A stretch of 64,000 nt of DNA, from positions 1,240,001 through 1,304,000 of the forward strand of contig NZ_CP082928.1 in assembly GCF_023517795.1 (NCBI RefSeq), written 5' to 3'. Numbering within the stretch: the first letter of the stretch is position 1; the number at the start of each line of letters is the position of its first letter. Shown here piece by piece: positions 1-7,812 of the stretch. Made by a program: the position numbers and the translations under genes. Source of the DNA: Pseudomonas fulva (GTDB lineage Bacteria > Pseudomonadota > Gammaproteobacteria > Pseudomonadales > Pseudomonadaceae). The notes below the pieces were generated by a model that was given only the letters and a program-made list of their open reading frames with translations, did no database searches and was not told where the DNA came from.

Positions 1-1419
1 GACGCCGCCGATACCCGCGTGCTCAGCGAATACAGCAGCACGGCAACCGTTCGTACCTCCGATGCGACCGACAACACCGACCGCCAGCGTCTCAGCCTGC
101 AGCACCACTTCGCCCTGGATACGGCCATCAGTGACAGCGCCGAATGGCAATTGAGTTATCAGCAAAGCCAGATTCGCCAGCGTACTTTCCAGCAGCGGTT
201 CAGCGGAGGCAGCCTGCGTGAGCGCAGCCGCGACTCGACGTACCAGGAGGACCTGTGGGCGTTCAACGCCAAGCTCGACAAGGCGTTCGAAACCGGCCCG
301 GCCAGCCACCACTTGATCTATGGCGTCGACGTCAAGCGCCTGGAAAGCAGCGACCTGCGCAAAGGCCGCGAAGTGTTCGCCGGCAGCGGCCTGCCCGTAC
401 CGGTCATCCCGGGCGATGAAAGCTTTCCGCTCAGCGACTTCCCGGACCCGACCTCGACCGAATACGCGTTCTTCGTGCAGGACAGCATCGACATCGGCCG
501 CTGGACGCTGCTGCCCGGCCTGCGCTACGACCACTACGAGATGAAGCCAGAGGTCACGCGGCACTATCTGAACAGCCAGCCGATCAACCGCAACCCGGTC
601 GATTACCGCGACGAGGCGCTATCGCCGAAACTCGGCATCACCTACCGGATCGACGACGCCCATAGCCTGTATGGCCAATATGCCGCGGGCTTCCGGGCGC
701 CGAACCCGGTGGATATCTTCGGCGAGTTCATCAACTTCGCGCGCAACTACCAGACCATCGCCAACCCCGGCCTCAAGCCCGAGACTAGCGACAGTTATGA
801 AGTCGGCCTGCGCGGCGGGTACGAAACCGGCACCTTTGGTATCGCTCTGTTCTACAATCGCTATGACGACTTCATCGAGCAGGTGACCCTGGCGAACGAC
901 CCCACCGGTGCCGGGCGCATGACCTTCCAGTACCAGAACCTCGATCGGGTCACCATACGCGGCGCGGAAGCCCGCGGTGAACTGCTGCTGGACGGCTTTG
1001 GCCTGCCGGCCGGCAGCCATTTGCGCAGCGCCATCGCCTACGCCCGCGGCAAGGATGAAGCGAGCGGGCAACCGATCAACAGCATCGACCCGCTAAAGGC
1101 CGTACTGGGCCTTGGCTACGATGCGCCGAGCGGACAGTTTGGCGGCGAGCTGACCTGGACCCTGGCAGCCGCCAAGCGCCGCGTCGATCAAACGCAGATC
1201 GCCAACCAGTTCGAACCCTCGGGCTACGGCACGCTGGATCTCAGTGCGTACTGGAATATCGGCTCCGGCGTCTCGGTCAACGCCGGCCTGTTCAACCTGA
1301 CGGACAAGCAGTACTGGCAGTGGGGCGACGTGCGCAGCCTCAGCGAGAACAGCCCGAGTCTTGGTCGCTACGCCCAGCCGGGTCGCCACGCGGCCTTCAA
1401 TGTGGTCTGGGAAATCTGA
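1..1419 (+). CDS. TonB-dependent receptor, heme/hemoglobin type, C-terminal part (5' end outside window)
   Basis: The frame is open from base 1, so this is the 3' part of a gene starting upstream; 472 residues are visible. They form most of a 22-strand outer-membrane barrel that imports an iron source, probably heme, using TonB energy. Family signatures are FRAPNP, then NPGLKPETSDSYEVGLRG, and the late NLTDKQYWQWGDVR motif typical of the heme/hemoglobin/transferrin receptor family. The last residue is Ile, with Trp three from the end, rather than the usual terminal aromatic. In P. aeruginosa the heme receptor phuR also lies near the aminotransferase-dksA block, which supports a PhuR-like role. 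The plug domain and TonB box are off the window, so the substrate is inferred. Confidence 0.85.
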   Translation, partial: DAADTRVLSEYSSTATVRTSDATDNTDRQRLSLQHHFALDTAISDSAEWQLSYQQSQIRQRTFQQRFSGGSLRERSRDSTYQEDLWAFNAKLDKAFETGPASHHLIYGVDVKRLESSDLRKGREVFAGSGLPVPVIPGDESFPLSDFPDPTSTEYAFFVQDSIDIGRWTLLPGLRYDHYEMKPEVTRHYLNSQPINRNPVDYRDEALSPKLGITYRIDDAHSLYGQYAAGFRAPNPVDIFGEFINFARNYQTIANPGLKPETSDSYEVGLRGGYETGTFGIALFYNRYDDFIEQVTLANDPTGAGRMTFQYQNLDRVTIRGAEARGELLLDGFGLPAGSHLRSAIAYARGKDEASGQPINSIDPLKAVLGLGYDAPSGQFGGELTWTLAAAKRRVDQTQIANQFEPSGYGTLDLSAYWNIGSGVSVNAGLFNLTDKQYWQWGDVRSLSENSPSLGRYAQPGRHAAFNVVWEI

Positions 1420-1452
1420 ACGGCCGCCCGCCCCTTCCATCACCAGGCCGAT

Positions 1453-1467
1453 GGGGGATAATCCCCC
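1453..1467. other. GGGGG-ataat-CCCCC hairpin between receptor and Rieske gene
   Basis: A perfect 5-bp inverted repeat with a 5-base loop, GGGGGATAATCCCCC, sits between the receptor stop (1419) and the Rieske start (1488). It is not followed by a T-run, so it is not a standard terminator. Confidence 0.4.
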
Positions 1468-1487
1468 GCTCAGGCCTGGAGACTCCG

Positions 1488-1805
1488 ATGATCCGTCTAT
1501 GCGCCCCCGATGAGCTGCCGGAAGCTCAGAGCCGGGGCTTCTGTATCGAAGACATGCAGCTGTTCGCCGTGCGCAAGGGCGGCGAAGTGTTCGTGTACCG
1601 CAACCGCTGTCCCCACCGCGGGGTGCCGCTGGCATGGCAGGCCGACCAGTTTCTCGACCCCAGCGCCAGCCTGATCCAGTGCGCCCGGCATGGCGCGCTG
1701 TTTCTGATCGAGTCCGGCGAATGCGTGGCGGGGCCCTGCGCAGGAGACACGCTGCGGGCACTCGACTGCCGCGAGGATGGCGAAGGGATCTGGGTCGATC
1801 TGTAG
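1488..1805 (+). CDS. Rieske [2Fe-2S] domain protein, small ferredoxin-like
   Basis: A 105-aa protein that is essentially one Rieske domain. The two cluster-binding boxes are present: CPHRG (Cys41, His43) and CARHG (Cys65, His68), so a [2Fe-2S] cluster with 2 Cys and 2 His ligands is expected. There is no signal peptide or membrane segment, so it is a soluble cytoplasmic electron carrier. It resembles the stand-alone Rieske proteins found next to sfsA in Pseudomonas rather than respiratory bc1 subunits. The ATG at 1488 follows a GGAGAC ribosome-binding region (cctggagactccg). It converges on sfsA. The electron partner is unknown. Confidence 0.85.
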   Translation: MIRLCAPDELPEAQSRGFCIEDMQLFAVRKGGEVFVYRNRCPHRGVPLAWQADQFLDPSASLIQCARHGALFLIESGECVAGPCAGDTLRALDCREDGEGIWVDL

Positions 1806-1808
1806 CGC

Positions 1809-1826
1809 CGATAACCTGAGTTATCG
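1809..1826. terminator. CGATAAC/GTTATCG hairpin between convergent Rieske gene and sfsA
   Basis: A perfect 7-bp inverted repeat with a CTGA loop lies just after the Rieske stop, between two converging genes. There is no U-tract on either side, so terminator activity is only plausible. Confidence 0.35.
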
Positions 1827-1834
1827 CTGCGATC

Positions 1835-2545
1835 TCAAGTCAGCAACACATCCAGGCGCCTTACTACCTCGATACCCAGGGGCGAGATATCAACGCCATA
1901 GGCCAGCACCTCGACGCCCGCGCTCACCGCTTCAATCAGAGCCGCCGCGTAGGCGGGGTCGATCTCCTTGGCAGGCCGCACCGCCTCGATACCCGACAGG
2001 TTCACGCAATACAGCTGCACGGCGCGAATGCCGCTACGCGCCAGGGCCGCCAGCTCGCGCAGGTGCTTGGCGCCGCGCTCGGTGCGGGCGTCGGGAAAGG
2101 CCGCCACGGCGCTGTCGGCAAAGCCCAGGGTCACGCTTTTAACCTCGACGAAGGCCACGCCACCGGCGTACTCGAGGCAGAAGTCCACCCGGCTGCGTTC
2201 CACCCCATAGGGCACTTCCCGGCGCAAGGCACTGAAGCCCGCCAGCTCGGCGATCCGCCCGGCCCGCAGGGCCTCTTCGACCAGCGCGTTGGCCCGCGCC
2301 GTATTGATGCAGGCCAGACGGCCGTGAGGCGTCTCGCCCACCTCCCAGGTGCCGGGCAGCTTGCGCTTGGGATCAGTGGAGCGGCTGAACCAGACCCGGC
2401 AACCCTCGCTCATGCAATTGAGCATCGAGCCGGTGTTCGGGCAGTGAATGGTCAGCAGCTCGCCATCCGGCGTTTCGATATCGGCGAGAAAGCGCTTGTA
2501 GCGACGCAGCAGGCGGGCTTCTTCGAGGGGCGGCTCAAACTGCAT
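1835..2545 (-). CDS. sfsA: SfsA, DNA/RNA nuclease (sugar fermentation stimulation protein A)
   Basis: A 236-aa protein of standard SfsA length. It has the N-terminal OB-like part with CPNTGSM and a C-terminal nuclease core where RVDF followed by FVEVKSVTL matches the PD-(D/E)XK pattern (Asp, then Glu-x-Lys). The family is known as DNA-binding proteins with nuclease activity; the historical link to maltose gene expression is from E. coli. The start codon lies inside the 3' end of the upstream aminotransferase gene (11-nt overlap), so the two are probably co-transcribed and translationally coupled. Confidence 0.93.
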   Translation of the reverse strand: MQFEPPLEEARLLRRYKRFLADIETPDGELLTIHCPNTGSMLNCMSEGCRVWFSRSTDPKRKLPGTWEVGETPHGRLACINTARANALVEEALRAGRIAELAGFSALRREVPYGVERSRVDFCLEYAGGVAFVEVKSVTLGFADSAVAAFPDARTERGAKHLRELAALARSGIRAVQLYCVNLSGIEAVRPAKEIDPAYAAALIEAVSAGVEVLAYGVDISPLGIEVVRRLDVLLT

Positions 2546-3716
2546 GGGGCTGCCAGCTCTTCAGGCCGCGGGCAATGCGGGCGACCGCTTCTTCGAGGCG
2601 CGGCAGGCTTTGGGTATAGGCGAAACGCACATGGTGGCCGGCCTGGTGACGGCCGAAGTCCAGCCCTGGGGTAAAGGCCACATGCTCGGTTTCCAGGAAG
2701 TGCTGGCAGAAGGCATAGGCGTCGCCGCCAAAGGCGCTCACGTCGGCATACAGATAGAAGGCACCTTCGGGCTCGACGGCGATGCCGAAGCCCAGCGCGC
2801 GCAACGCCGGCAGCAGGAAGTCGCGGCGCTCGGCAAAGGCGGCACGGCGCGCCTCGAAGATGGCCATCGACTCAGGCTGGAAGCAGGCCAGCGCCGCATG
2901 CTGGGCCATGCTCGGCGCGCTGATATAGAGGTTCTGCGCCAGTTTCTCCAGGTCCGCCACCGCCGCCTCGGGCGCTACCAGCCAGCCCAGGCGCCAGCCG
3001 GTCATGCCGAAATACTTGGAGAAGCTGTTGAGCACGAAGGCGTCGTCATCCACTTCCAGCACGCTGCTGGCGTCCACGCCGTAGGTCAGGCCATGGTAGA
3101 TCTCGTCGACCACCATATGCCCGCCACGGGCTTTGAGCGCCTGGGACAGGGCAGCCAGCTCGGCAGCACTCAACAGCGTGCCGGTCGGATTGGCCGGCGA
3201 GGCGAGCAAGGCGCCGACGCTGTCGCCATTCCAGTACTCGGCCACGCTGTCGGGGGTGAGCTGGTAACGCTGCCCGGGGCCGACCGGCACCAGCTGCGCC
3301 GCGCCTTCCACCAGCCGCAGAAAGTGGCGATTGCAGGGGTAGCCCGGGTCGGCCAGCAGCCAGTGCTTGCCTGGGTCGACCAGCAGGCTGGCCGCCAGCA
3401 GCAGTGCACCGGAGCCGCCTGGGGTGATGAGAATGCGCTGGGGGTCTATGCTCAGCCGATAACGCTGCGCGTAGAAGCCGGCAATCGCCTCGCGCAGGGC
3501 CGGCAGGCCGCGTGCTGCGGTGTAACGGGTATGGCCGGCAGCCAGGGCGGCCTGGCCGGCGGCGACGATGGGCGCGGCCGTGGTGAAATCGGGCTCGCCG
3601 ATCTCCAGGTGGATGACGTCATGGCCTTCGGCCTGCAACTGGTTGGCGCGGGCCAGCAGGGCCATCACGTGGAAGGGTTCGATCGCGCGGCTGCGGGCGC
3701 TGTAAGGCTGTGCCAT
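2535..3716 (-). CDS. Class I/II PLP-dependent aminotransferase
   Basis: A 393-aa fold-type I aminotransferase. The N-terminal [10 protein letters not shown] motif and the PLP-lysine segment [15 protein letters not shown] (Lys is the Schiff-base residue) place it in the aspartate-aminotransferase-like class I family. PGYPCNRHF and ASPANPTGT supply the cofactor-binding loop. It corresponds by position to the P. aeruginosa aminotransferase between phu and dksA; its substrate is not known and cannot be told from motifs. It overlaps sfsA downstream and is divergent from dksA across a 316-bp gap. Confidence 0.9.
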   Translation of the reverse strand: MAQPYSARSRAIEPFHVMALLARANQLQAEGHDVIHLEIGEPDFTTAAPIVAAGQAALAAGHTRYTAARGLPALREAIAGFYAQRYRLSIDPQRILITPGGSGALLLAASLLVDPGKHWLLADPGYPCNRHFLRLVEGAAQLVPVGPGQRYQLTPDSVAEYWNGDSVGALLASPANPTGTLLSAAELAALSQALKARGGHMVVDEIYHGLTYGVDASSVLEVDDDAFVLNSFSKYFGMTGWRLGWLVAPEAAVADLEKLAQNLYISAPSMAQHAALACFQPESMAIFEARRAAFAERRDFLLPALRALGFGIAVEPEGAFYLYADVSAFGGDAYAFCQHFLETEHVAFTPGLDFGRHQAGHHVRFAYTQSLPRLEEAVARIARGLKSWQPHAV

Positions 3717-4032
3717 GGGTCTGCCCTGGGAAACGATAAAGGTGGAATTGTATCAGCGGCGCCCTGTCATACCGTGCCAACGCACCACTGAAATACGTGT
3801 TTACATTGCGATTGCAGGCACCCGAGGCCAGGTACGGGGTGGCTCCTCGAGCCCACCAGGAAGCCCTGGCACGGCCGGCCCGAAACCAGACGCACAACCG
3901 CGACATCCGGGAGTGGCGCGGCCGGAGTCGATCTGGTAAGTTCGCCGGCTTGCAGTCGCAGGGCCGTTATTGTAAACGGCAACGGACACATTCCCTGCGC
4001 AGTGGATTAGAGAGAGTGAGAGGCGGTCATCC
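3717..4032. other. Intergenic region between aminotransferase and dksA
   Basis: This 316-bp gap separates divergent genes and should hold both promoters. I see no convincing reading frame or RNA gene. A short inverted repeat CCGTT-attgta-AACGG is at 3964-3979, and a TTGCAG hexamer at 3950 is a weak -35 candidate for dksA. The aminotransferase side is AT-richer (around 3740-3760), fitting a leftward promoter. Confidence 0.5.
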
Positions 4033-4476
4033 ATGCCCACCAAAGCAAAAGCAACAAACGGCCAATTGATTCGTGGCTTCGAACCCTACAAGGAAACCAA
4101 GGGCGAGGAGTACATGAGCGAGGCGATGCGCGCCCACTTCACCAGTATCCTGAACAAATGGAAGCTGGAACTGATGCAGGAAGTCGACCGTACCGTGCAC
4201 CACATGCAGGACGAAGCGGCCAACTTCCCCGATCCAGCCGACCGCGCCAGCCAGGAAGAGGAATTCAGCCTGGAACTGCGTGCCCGTGATCGCGAGCGCA
4301 AGCTGATCAAGAAGATCGACGAGACGCTGCAGCTGATCGAAGACGAGGAATACGGCTGGTGCGACTCCTGCGGTGTCGAGATCGGCATCCGTCGCCTGGA
4401 AGCGCGCCCCACCGCCACCCTGTGCATCGATTGCAAGACCCTGGCGGAAATCAAGGAAAAACAGGTCGGCTCCTGA
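4033..4476 (+). CDS. dksA: DksA, RNA polymerase-binding transcription factor
   Basis: A 147-aa DksA. It binds the RNA polymerase secondary channel and works with ppGpp to repress rRNA promoters and activate amino-acid promoters. The coiled-coil tip has the essential DxxDxA motif as DPADRA (Asp67, Asp70). A complete zinc finger is present: CDSC at residues 110-113 and CIDC at 131-134, so this is the zinc-containing form, not the Cys-poor DksA2. The ATG at 4033 follows GAGAGGCGG. A terminator follows the gene directly, so it is probably monocistronic. Confidence 0.97.
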   Translation: MPTKAKATNGQLIRGFEPYKETKGEEYMSEAMRAHFTSILNKWKLELMQEVDRTVHHMQDEAANFPDPADRASQEEEFSLELRARDRERKLIKKIDETLQLIEDEEYGWCDSCGVEIGIRRLEARPTATLCIDCKTLAEIKEKQVGS

Positions 4477-4490
4477 GTCGATCCACAGAC

Positions 4491-4517
4491 GGGGCGCTCA
4501 GGCGCCCCGTTTCGTTT
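4491..4517 (+). terminator. Rho-independent terminator of dksA
   Basis: A perfect stem GGGGCGC/GCGCCCC with a short TCAG loop lies 15 bp after the dksA stop and is followed by GTTTCGTTT. Confidence 0.8.
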
Positions 4518-4538
4518 CACCCCTAGCAACGCCCCGCC

Positions 4539-5426
4539 ATGCCGAACTCCACCTATATCGGTCGCTTCGCCCCCACGCCCAGTGGCTACCTGCACTTCGG
4601 CTCGCTGGTGGCTGCCCTCGCCTCCTACCTCGATGCCCGTTCCGTTGGCGGTCGCTGGCTGCTGCGCATGGAAGATCTCGACCCGCCCCGGGAAGTCCCC
4701 GGGGCCCAGACCGCCATCCTGCAGACCCTGGAACGCTATGGCCTGCACTGGGACGGCGAGCTGGTGCGCCAGAGTGACCGTCATGCCGAGTACGCAGCGC
4801 TGGTGCAGCGCCTGTTCGATCAGGGCCTGGCCTACGCCTGCACCTGCTCGCGCAAGCAGCTCGAAGGCTGTGGCGGCGTTTACCCGGGCCACTGCCGCAA
4901 CGCCGGGCACCCCCGTCACGACGCCGCCATCCGCCTGCGCGTGCCCGAGCTGACCTATCGTTTCACCGATCGGGTGCAGGGCCAATACAGCCAGCACCTG
5001 GGCCGTGAGGTTGGCGACTTCGTGATCCGGCGCCGCGATGGCCTGTATGCCTACCAGCTCGCCGTGGTGCTGGACGATGCCTGGCAGGGCATCAACAACG
5101 TGGTACGCGGCGCCGACCTGCTCGACTCCACACCCCGCCAGCTCTACCTGCAGGAACTGCTCGGCTTCTCGCAGCCGCGTTACCTGCACGTGCCGCTGAT
5201 CATCCAACCCGACGGCCACAAACTGGGCAAATCCTATCGCTCGCCACCGCTGCCCGGCGACCAGGCCACGGCGTTGCTGATCCGCGCCCTGCGCGCCCTG
5301 GGTCAGCCCACGCCGAGCGAGCTGGCCGACGCCCGCGCCGAAGAGCTGTTGCGCTGGAGTGCCGCGCGCTGGGATGCAGACCTTATTCCGCGCGCCCGTA
5401 ACCTGGCAGAAAGCCAGTTGCGCTGA
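4539..5426 (+). CDS. gluQ: Glutamyl-Q tRNA(Asp) synthetase
   Basis: A 295-aa truncated GluRS paralogue (YadB) that attaches glutamate to the queuosine base of tRNA(Asp), not to the acceptor end. The class I signature is GYLHFGS (HIGH equivalent) and the second signature is KLGKS (KMSKS equivalent). A zinc site is seen as CTC followed by CGGVYPGHC. The anticodon-binding domain of true GluRS is missing, as usual in this family. dksA-gluQ adjacency is common in proteobacteria, although the intervening terminator suggests partial independence here. Confidence 0.95.
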   Translation: MPNSTYIGRFAPTPSGYLHFGSLVAALASYLDARSVGGRWLLRMEDLDPPREVPGAQTAILQTLERYGLHWDGELVRQSDRHAEYAALVQRLFDQGLAYACTCSRKQLEGCGGVYPGHCRNAGHPRHDAAIRLRVPELTYRFTDRVQGQYSQHLGREVGDFVIRRRDGLYAYQLAVVLDDAWQGINNVVRGADLLDSTPRQLYLQELLGFSQPRYLHVPLIIQPDGHKLGKSYRSPPLPGDQATALLIRALRALGQPTPSELADARAEELLRWSAARWDADLIPRARNLAESQLR

Positions 5427-5478
5427 ACGCCGCCAACAGGCAGCCTTGCGCCCCCACCCTCACCATCAGGAAGCCGCC

Positions 5479-6009
5479 ATGCGCGCCCAGCTCGAAGAAC
5501 TCATCGGCAAAATCAGCTCGGGCTGCCTGCCGCAGGCCGAAATCGCCCGTATCGCCGACGAAGCGGCCCAGGCCTATGCCGACCCCGCCGCCTTCCTGGC
5601 CGCCAACCCGGACATCAATTACGACGACAGCTTCCCCATTCCCCTGGGCGAGTGGATGGTGGTCGGCAACCTGCCGGACACCGTGCTGTTCCAGGCCGAC
5701 AGCTATGAAGAGCTGTTCACCCAGATCACCGAGTCGTTCGGCCCCGAGGTGAGCTTCGTGCTGACTGCCAAGCAACTGAAGAAGGTCGAGCCGCTCAAGG
5801 CCCTGAACCGCATCCAGGTGCAGCTCGGCAGCCTGTCCAGGGACACCCAGGGCTACACGCTGGTCGACTTCAGCGAACCGCTGGATGACGAGCTGCAGGC
5901 CGTGCTGGTGTACACCAGCGAGCTGCCACGGGTGCTGGAACTGGCGGTCGAGATCGGTATCTACGCGGCGCCGGCCTACGAAGCGCTCAAGGCGGCGCAG
6001 GTCGAGTAG
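5479..6009 (+). CDS. Hypothetical protein, 176 aa
   Basis: I do not recognise this protein. It is soluble and acidic, with no signal peptide or membrane segment and no cysteine pair. An N-terminal helical part (about 1-40) is followed by an alternating alpha/beta region. It has normal Pseudomonas-like composition and codon use and starts at an ATG after a CAGGAAG ribosome-binding site, 52 bp behind gluQ in the same direction, so it may be co-transcribed with gluQ. In P. aeruginosa gluQ is followed by cbrA; here this gene takes that place. Confidence 0.75.
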   Translation: MRAQLEELIGKISSGCLPQAEIARIADEAAQAYADPAAFLAANPDINYDDSFPIPLGEWMVVGNLPDTVLFQADSYEELFTQITESFGPEVSFVLTAKQLKKVEPLKALNRIQVQLGSLSRDTQGYTLVDFSEPLDDELQAVLVYTSELPRVLELAVEIGIYAAPAYEALKAAQVE

Positions 6010-6018
6010 CGCCTTCCC

Positions 6019-6053
6019 AGCCTGGGTATCGCTTCGCGCAGCCCGGGCCACGG
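6019..6053. repeat. Degenerate REP-like half-site
   Basis: The stretch CCTGGGTATCGCTTCGCGCA followed by GCCCGGGCCACGG resembles one arm of the palindromic repeat at 54530-54602 (GGTATCGCTGCGCTCAACC family). It sits between the convergent 176-aa gene and the lipase gene. Confidence 0.5.
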
Positions 6054-6066
6054 ACCTGCAGCGGGG

Positions 6067-6972
6067 TTACAAGCCGGCTTCGTGCAGGCGGCGCAGGTGC
6101 TCGATATACAGGCTGACCGGATCGACGCCCTCGCCGACCCGGCCAAAGTGCTGGTTGACGATATCCAGGTGGTCCAGCGGATAGTCGTCACGAATCACCG
6201 TGCCCAGGTGCGAACTGACCCGCCCGACCATGCCATCGCACTGGCCCGCCTCACGCACGAAGCTGCGGGCGAAGCGCCGACAGAACCAGTTCGATGGATC
6301 GCGACGGTTGCCGCCCTGGTCGGTAATGCCCGGCTGCAGGGTGCCGGACCAGGAGTAATAGCGCACGCCGTTGACCTCCTGCGGTCCGTCCTCGCCCCAG
6401 GTCGAGGGCAAGCCCTGCGGGTACTGATGGTTGAAGATGCCCACCCCCTCGGTGGTCAGCGAGCGGTGGGCGGCCATGGCATTGATCGGCATCGTCGCAC
6501 CGCGCGCGCCGCTGTCCACCAGGGTGAACAGCCGCGCCAGCATATGGGTGCCCATGCGCAGCAGCAGGCTGCTCAGGCTGTTCGAGGCATACTTGCGCTC
6601 CAGGTGATCGGCCAGTTCCGAGCCCTGATTGGGGCCTGCCACGGAAGTGACCGAAGCGACCCATTCCGGTCGGTGCGCAGCGGCATAACGGCACACCAGC
6701 GCACCCTGGCTATGACCGATCAGGTGCACCTTTTCCGCCCCGCTGCGCCGACGCGCCTCGGCGATCTGCAAAATCAGCTGCTCGCCGCGCAGTTCGGTGG
6801 CGTGCACCGGCGACAGGCGCGCCGGGTATACGTCCACGCCCTGGTTGCGCAACGCGGTGGTGATGCCATACCAGTATTCGAAACCGAACAGGCTGACGAA
6901 ACCCAGCATGCCAGGCACCAGCACCAGTGGATAACGGGGAACTGCACGATGACCCATTTCAGTCTCCATTGG
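6067..6972 (-). CDS. Triacylglycerol lipase, alpha/beta hydrolase of lipase family I
   Basis: A 301-aa lipase resembling the mature part of Pseudomonas LipA-type lipases. The oxyanion segment VLVPGMLGF is near residue 17, the nucleophile elbow is GHSQG (Ser near 87), the acid is in CDGMV (Asp near 245) and the His in LDHLDIV (near 267). The Asp-His spacing equals that of P. aeruginosa LipA. The ATG at 6972, with GGAAGG upstream, gives a protein that begins straight in the hydrolase core with no signal peptide, and no lipase foldase gene is nearby. It is therefore probably cytoplasmic or exported in a non-classical way. A GTG at 7008 is a less likely start. Confidence 0.85.
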   Translation of the reverse strand, partial: PMETEMGHRAVPRYPLVLVPGMLGFVSLFGFEYWYGITTALRNQGVDVYPARLSPVHATELRGEQLILQIAEARRRSGAEKVHLIGHSQGALVCRYAAAHRPEWVASVTSVAGPNQGSELADHLERKYASNSLSSLLLRMGTHMLARLFTLVDSGARGATMPINAMAAHRSLTTEGVGIFNHQYPQGLPSTWGEDGPQEVNGVRYYSWSGTLQPGITDQGGNRRDPSNWFCRRFARSFVREAGQCDGMVGRVSSHLGTVIRDDYPLDHLDIVNQHFGRVGEGVDPVSLYIEHLRRLHEAGL

Positions 6973-7119
6973 GGCGTTACCTTCCAAGTCGGTGGTCACG
7001 CACAACACGCATCATGACGGTCGATGGCCACTATCGAGCCGTTCGACTTCTTCCCTGACTGCCTCGCCCCTAGCATGGTTCCGTGAAACACCGAATGCAG
7101 CGAGCCGAGGTACACCACC

Positions 7120-7254
7120 ATGAAAGCCCTGACCATCACCCTGCTGCTGAGCCTGCTCAGTGCACAAGCACTGGCACTGCCCAGCCGCCATCCGGCGCCC
7201 ATCCTCGGCGAAGCCGTCGACAGCAGCCAGCAGCAATCCGCCAGCGAGCGATGA
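7120..7254 (+). CDS. Small secreted peptide, 44 aa, unknown
   Basis: A short reading frame of 44 codons starting at ATG 7120 after GAGG with good spacing. Residues 1-19 form a clear signal peptide: Lys2, a hydrophobic core TLLLSLLS, and an AQALA cleavage site. The predicted mature part is about 25 residues, rich in Pro, Ser and Gln, without cysteines. No family is recognised. It is divergent from the lipase gene and upstream of osmE, separated from it by the AlgU-type promoter. Confidence 0.55.
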   Translation: MKALTITLLLSLLSAQALALPSRHPAPILGEAVDSSQQQSASER

Positions 7255-7310
7255 GGCCCGGCCAGCAGGCCCAGCATGGACGACCTGCAAACGCTCATGT
7301 GATTTAAGCC

Positions 7311-7338
7311 GAACTTAATTCCCCGGCCCAGGCTCAGA
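7311..7338 (+). promoter_or_regulatory. AlgU (sigma-E/sigma-22)-type promoter of osmE
   Basis: GAACTT at 7311-7316, 17 bases, then TCAGA at 7334-7338, matches the AlgU/RpoE consensus GAACTT-N16/17-TCTGA except one base in the -10. It ends 34 bp before the osmE ATG. The GAACTT half is also within a TTAAG-ccgaa-CTTAA inverted repeat (7304-7318). Confidence 0.6.
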
Positions 7339-7372
7339 AAAATGGTCTGGTTCATCACAAGGGAAATTAACC

Positions 7373-7726
7373 ATGTTCAAGCAAAGCCTGGGCGCCGCCT
7401 GTGTACTGGCCGTTCTGACCGGTTGTGCCGGCAAGCCCGAGAATCCGGTCGACCACATCACCTTCCGTAACGAGCCGCTGGTCAAGCAGGTCGAGAAGGA
7501 CATGAGCAAGTCCACCGTGCTGGAGCTGGGCGGCCCACCTTCGTCGGAAATCAACCGCACCATCGCCCCGGGTACCTGCAACAACTACATCCTCAACAAG
7601 GATGGCAAGGAGCAGCCCTACTACGTCGCCTTCAATTCGGCTGACCGCGTGGAAAGCAAAGGCTTCCTGACCTGCGAGCAGATGGAGATCAACGAGCGCG
7701 AACGCGCCCGTGGCCACGGCATCTGA
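7373..7726 (+). CDS. osmE: OsmE-like osmotically inducible lipoprotein
   Basis: A 117-aa lipoprotein. The signal peptide ends in the lipobox LTGC (Cys18), and the mature part begins AGKPENPVDHITFRNEPLVK, closely resembling E. coli OsmE. It belongs to the SmpA/OmlA fold, with the EKDMSKSTVLELGGPPS segment. Asp is absent at the +2 position after Cys18 (Ala instead), so outer-membrane sorting by Lol is expected. The AlgU-type promoter upstream fits induction by envelope or osmotic stress. It ends in a terminator shared with cysNC. Confidence 0.88.
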   Translation: MFKQSLGAACVLAVLTGCAGKPENPVDHITFRNEPLVKQVEKDMSKSTVLELGGPPSSEINRTIAPGTCNNYILNKDGKEQPYYVAFNSADRVESKGFLTCEQMEINERERARGHGI

Positions 7727-7744
7727 TCGCCAGCAGCCTGAATG

Positions 7745-7780
7745 AAAAATGCCCGCCTCCCAGGAGAGCGGGCATTTTTT
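7745..7780. terminator. Bidirectional terminator between osmE and cysNC
   Basis: An A-tract, stem ATGCCCGC/GCGGGCAT and a T6 tail form a hairpin that works on both strands, between two converging genes. Confidence 0.85.
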
Positions 7781-7812
7781 ATGGCTGGCCGTTGCCGGCC
7801 GCCAAGCAGCGC

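Noticed and set aside
3797..4069. Short frames in the dksA upstream region
   Set aside because: Composition unlike genes, no ribosome-binding sites; they overlap the presumed promoters.
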